A DNA stretch of 21,519 nt from Patescibacteria group bacterium (GTDB taxonomy: Bacteria > Patescibacteriota > UBA1384 > JAGGWG01). A program made the translations under genes and the position numbers. Shown piece by piece: positions 20,879 through 21,519 of this stretch. The notes beneath the pieces were generated by a model that made no database searches, was not told where the DNA came from, and saw nothing but the letters and a program-made list of their open reading frames with translations. How positions within the stretch are numbered: the stretch's first letter is position 1; each line of letters opens with the position of its first letter. The stretch covers positions 1-21,519 of the forward strand of contig JAQVDI010000006.1 in the NCBI GenBank assembly GCA_028698375.1. The letters are read 5' to 3'.

Positions 20879-21076
20879 ATGATTACAGAAGAAACGCCAC
20901 TTTTAGAAGTTTTTCAGCAAAAAGACAAATTGGCTTTTGAGTTATTGCTACCGATTTTAGGTGGAGGTTGTGCTACTTGCCCTATGGCAGCACAAGAAAA
21001 TTTGGGTGAGGCTTTACAATCACATGGTTTGAATAAGAAAGAAATAAAAAAAGTGATTGAAGAACTAAATAAATAA
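20879..21076 (+). CDS. DUF1858-type small protein (ScdA N-terminal-like)
   Basis: A 65-aa protein, MITEETPLLEVFQQKDKL..., with the DUF1858 hallmarks: a short helical start, then GGGCATCPMAAQENLGEALQ (C31 and C34 in CxxCPMA) and a closing helix HGLNKKEIKKVIEELNK. In other bacteria this domain stands alone or precedes the iron-sulfur repair protein ScdA/YtfE, and the CxxC may bind metal or a thiol cofactor; the function is unproven. A TTG two codons earlier is in frame, but the predicted transcription start lies at or next to the ATG, so I start at 20879. No SD is present. I see no terminator before the convergent HTH gene. Confidence 0.82.
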   Translation: MITEETPLLEVFQQKDKLAFELLLPILGGGCATCPMAAQENLGEALQSHGLNKKEIKKVIEELNK

Positions 21077-21128
21077 AAGATATTTTTTTGCGGCAGCAAT
21101 AGTCTTGTCAAAATAGATATCACCTGTC

Positions 21129-21461
21129 TTATTTTTTATTTTTTTTAGCAGTGGCTTTTTTAGTTGTTTTCTTGGGACTAACCTTTGGAGTACCAACTTT
21201 TGAAACAATTTTTTTAATCTCGTTAATTAAGAGAAAACGTCCATTCAATTTATAGTAAGTACGAATTTTAGTGCGTTTAATGCTCAAAAAATCAATTCTT
21301 TTTAGTCGTGCTAATTCATATTGTAAAGATCCAAGTGATTCGTTAAGCAAATTCTTGAGTTCACTTTGATAAAATTCCTTTTTGGAGTTTTCCAAGAAAA
21401 ATGAGATTAATTTCGCTTGCGTTTTGGAAGCCAAGATGTCTTCTAGCTGCATTTTTGCCAT
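21129..21461 (-). CDS. Winged-helix transcriptional regulator (ArsR-like) with Lys-rich tail
   Basis: A 110-aa protein. LEDILASKTQAKLISFFLENSKKEFYQSELKNLLNESLGSLQYELARLKRIDFLSIKRTKIRTYYKLN is a compact winged helix of the type that begins with SKTRxKLL and ends with YYxLN, often found next to nucleotidyltransferase genes. Residues from about 92 are a Lys/Thr/Ala tail (SPKKTTKKATAKKNKK) resembling histone-like or nucleoid-binding extensions. The target genes are unknown. A perfect 19-bp palindrome lies at 21469-21487, just upstream of the ATG and directly after a TATAAT -10 box, and may be an autoregulatory operator. Only 58 bp upstream are visible before the window ends. Confidence 0.82.
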   Translation of the reverse strand: MAKMQLEDILASKTQAKLISFFLENSKKEFYQSELKNLLNESLGSLQYELARLKRIDFLSIKRTKIRTYYKLNGRFLLINEIKKIVSKVGTPKVSPKKTTKKATAKKNKK

Positions 21462-21468
21462 AATTTTT

Positions 21469-21487
21469 AATTAGTTTATAACTAATT
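21469..21487. promoter_or_regulatory. Perfect palindrome, candidate operator of the winged-helix gene
   Basis: AATTAGTT (21469-21476), TAT, AACTAATT (21480-21487): 8-bp perfect arms. On the minus strand it directly follows TATAAT (21493-21488), so a bound protein would cover the transcription start. The -35 is unclear. All bases are A/T-rich, which raises the chance of coincidence. Confidence 0.45.
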
Positions 21488-21519
21488 ATTATAATAGCAT
21501 AAAAAATAGTTAGTAAAAA

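Noticed and set aside
1..21519. CRISPR array, tRNA or rRNA genes, insertion sequences, prophage genes
   Set aside because: No regularly spaced direct repeats, no cloverleaf with a GTTCGA-type T-loop (the GTTCGAG at 10321 belongs to a repeat), and no transposase, integrase or phage-like protein were seen.

Overview
This is an AT-rich bacterial chromosome segment, most likely from a Patescibacteria / Candidate Phyla Radiation (CPR) genome. The grounds are compact housekeeping genes, lysine/isoleucine/asparagine-rich proteins, a small B12-dependent nucleotide-reduction module, a YbeY-DgkA fusion, and start codons that often lack a Shine-Dalgarno (SD) site. TGA is used as a stop (nrdR), so this is not a code-25 lineage. 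I see no phage, transposon, CRISPR array, tRNA or rRNA. The placement is inference from gene content; no database was consulted.

Layout. 1-332: the leader or body of a minus-strand transcript with a rod-like RNA fold, and the rmuC terminator. 333-4219: rmuC and a large UvrD-type helicase fused to a Fe-S nuclease (both minus). 4220-5100: a GC-richer island with two unannotated small genes (52 and 48 aa), each with its own near-consensus promoter, strong SD and intrinsic terminator. 5121-8663: nrdR-nrdJ-cobO, a class II (B12) ribonucleotide reductase module with its repressor and a corrinoid adenosyltransferase; a plus-strand small RNA gene lies between nrdJ and cobO. 8664-10131: an intergenic region with tandem NrdR-box-like sites and a perfect DnaA box, then ftsZ (plus). 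10132-10394: dispersed repeat fragments and the ftsA terminator. 10395-13680: a minus cluster hinT-rpsU-yqeY-ybeY/dgkA-ftsA. 14048-14800: a membrane-anchored lytic transglycosylase. 14836-17896: tRNA modification genes, with a Trm9-like methyltransferase and truB (minus) divergent from elp3 (plus). 17893-21461: mgsA/rarA, a PaaX-like regulator, lexA, a DUF1858 mini-protein and a winged-helix regulator.

How the genes work together. NrdR, NrdJ and CobO form a dNTP-supply unit dependent on scavenged corrinoid. FtsZ and FtsA form the division core but are convergent rather than in one operon. HinT, S21, YqeY, YbeY and DgkA echo a ribosome/envelope cluster known from Firmicutes. Elp3 and the Trm9-like enzyme could together make a eukaryote-type wobble-uridine modification (mcm5U34), with TruB supplying psi55.

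The most notable global pattern is that many first-of-operon genes have a sigma70-type promoter whose -10 box ends only 6-13 nt before the start codon. This predicts leaderless or nearly leaderless mRNAs, while operon-internal genes and the two small GC-rich genes keep SD sites.
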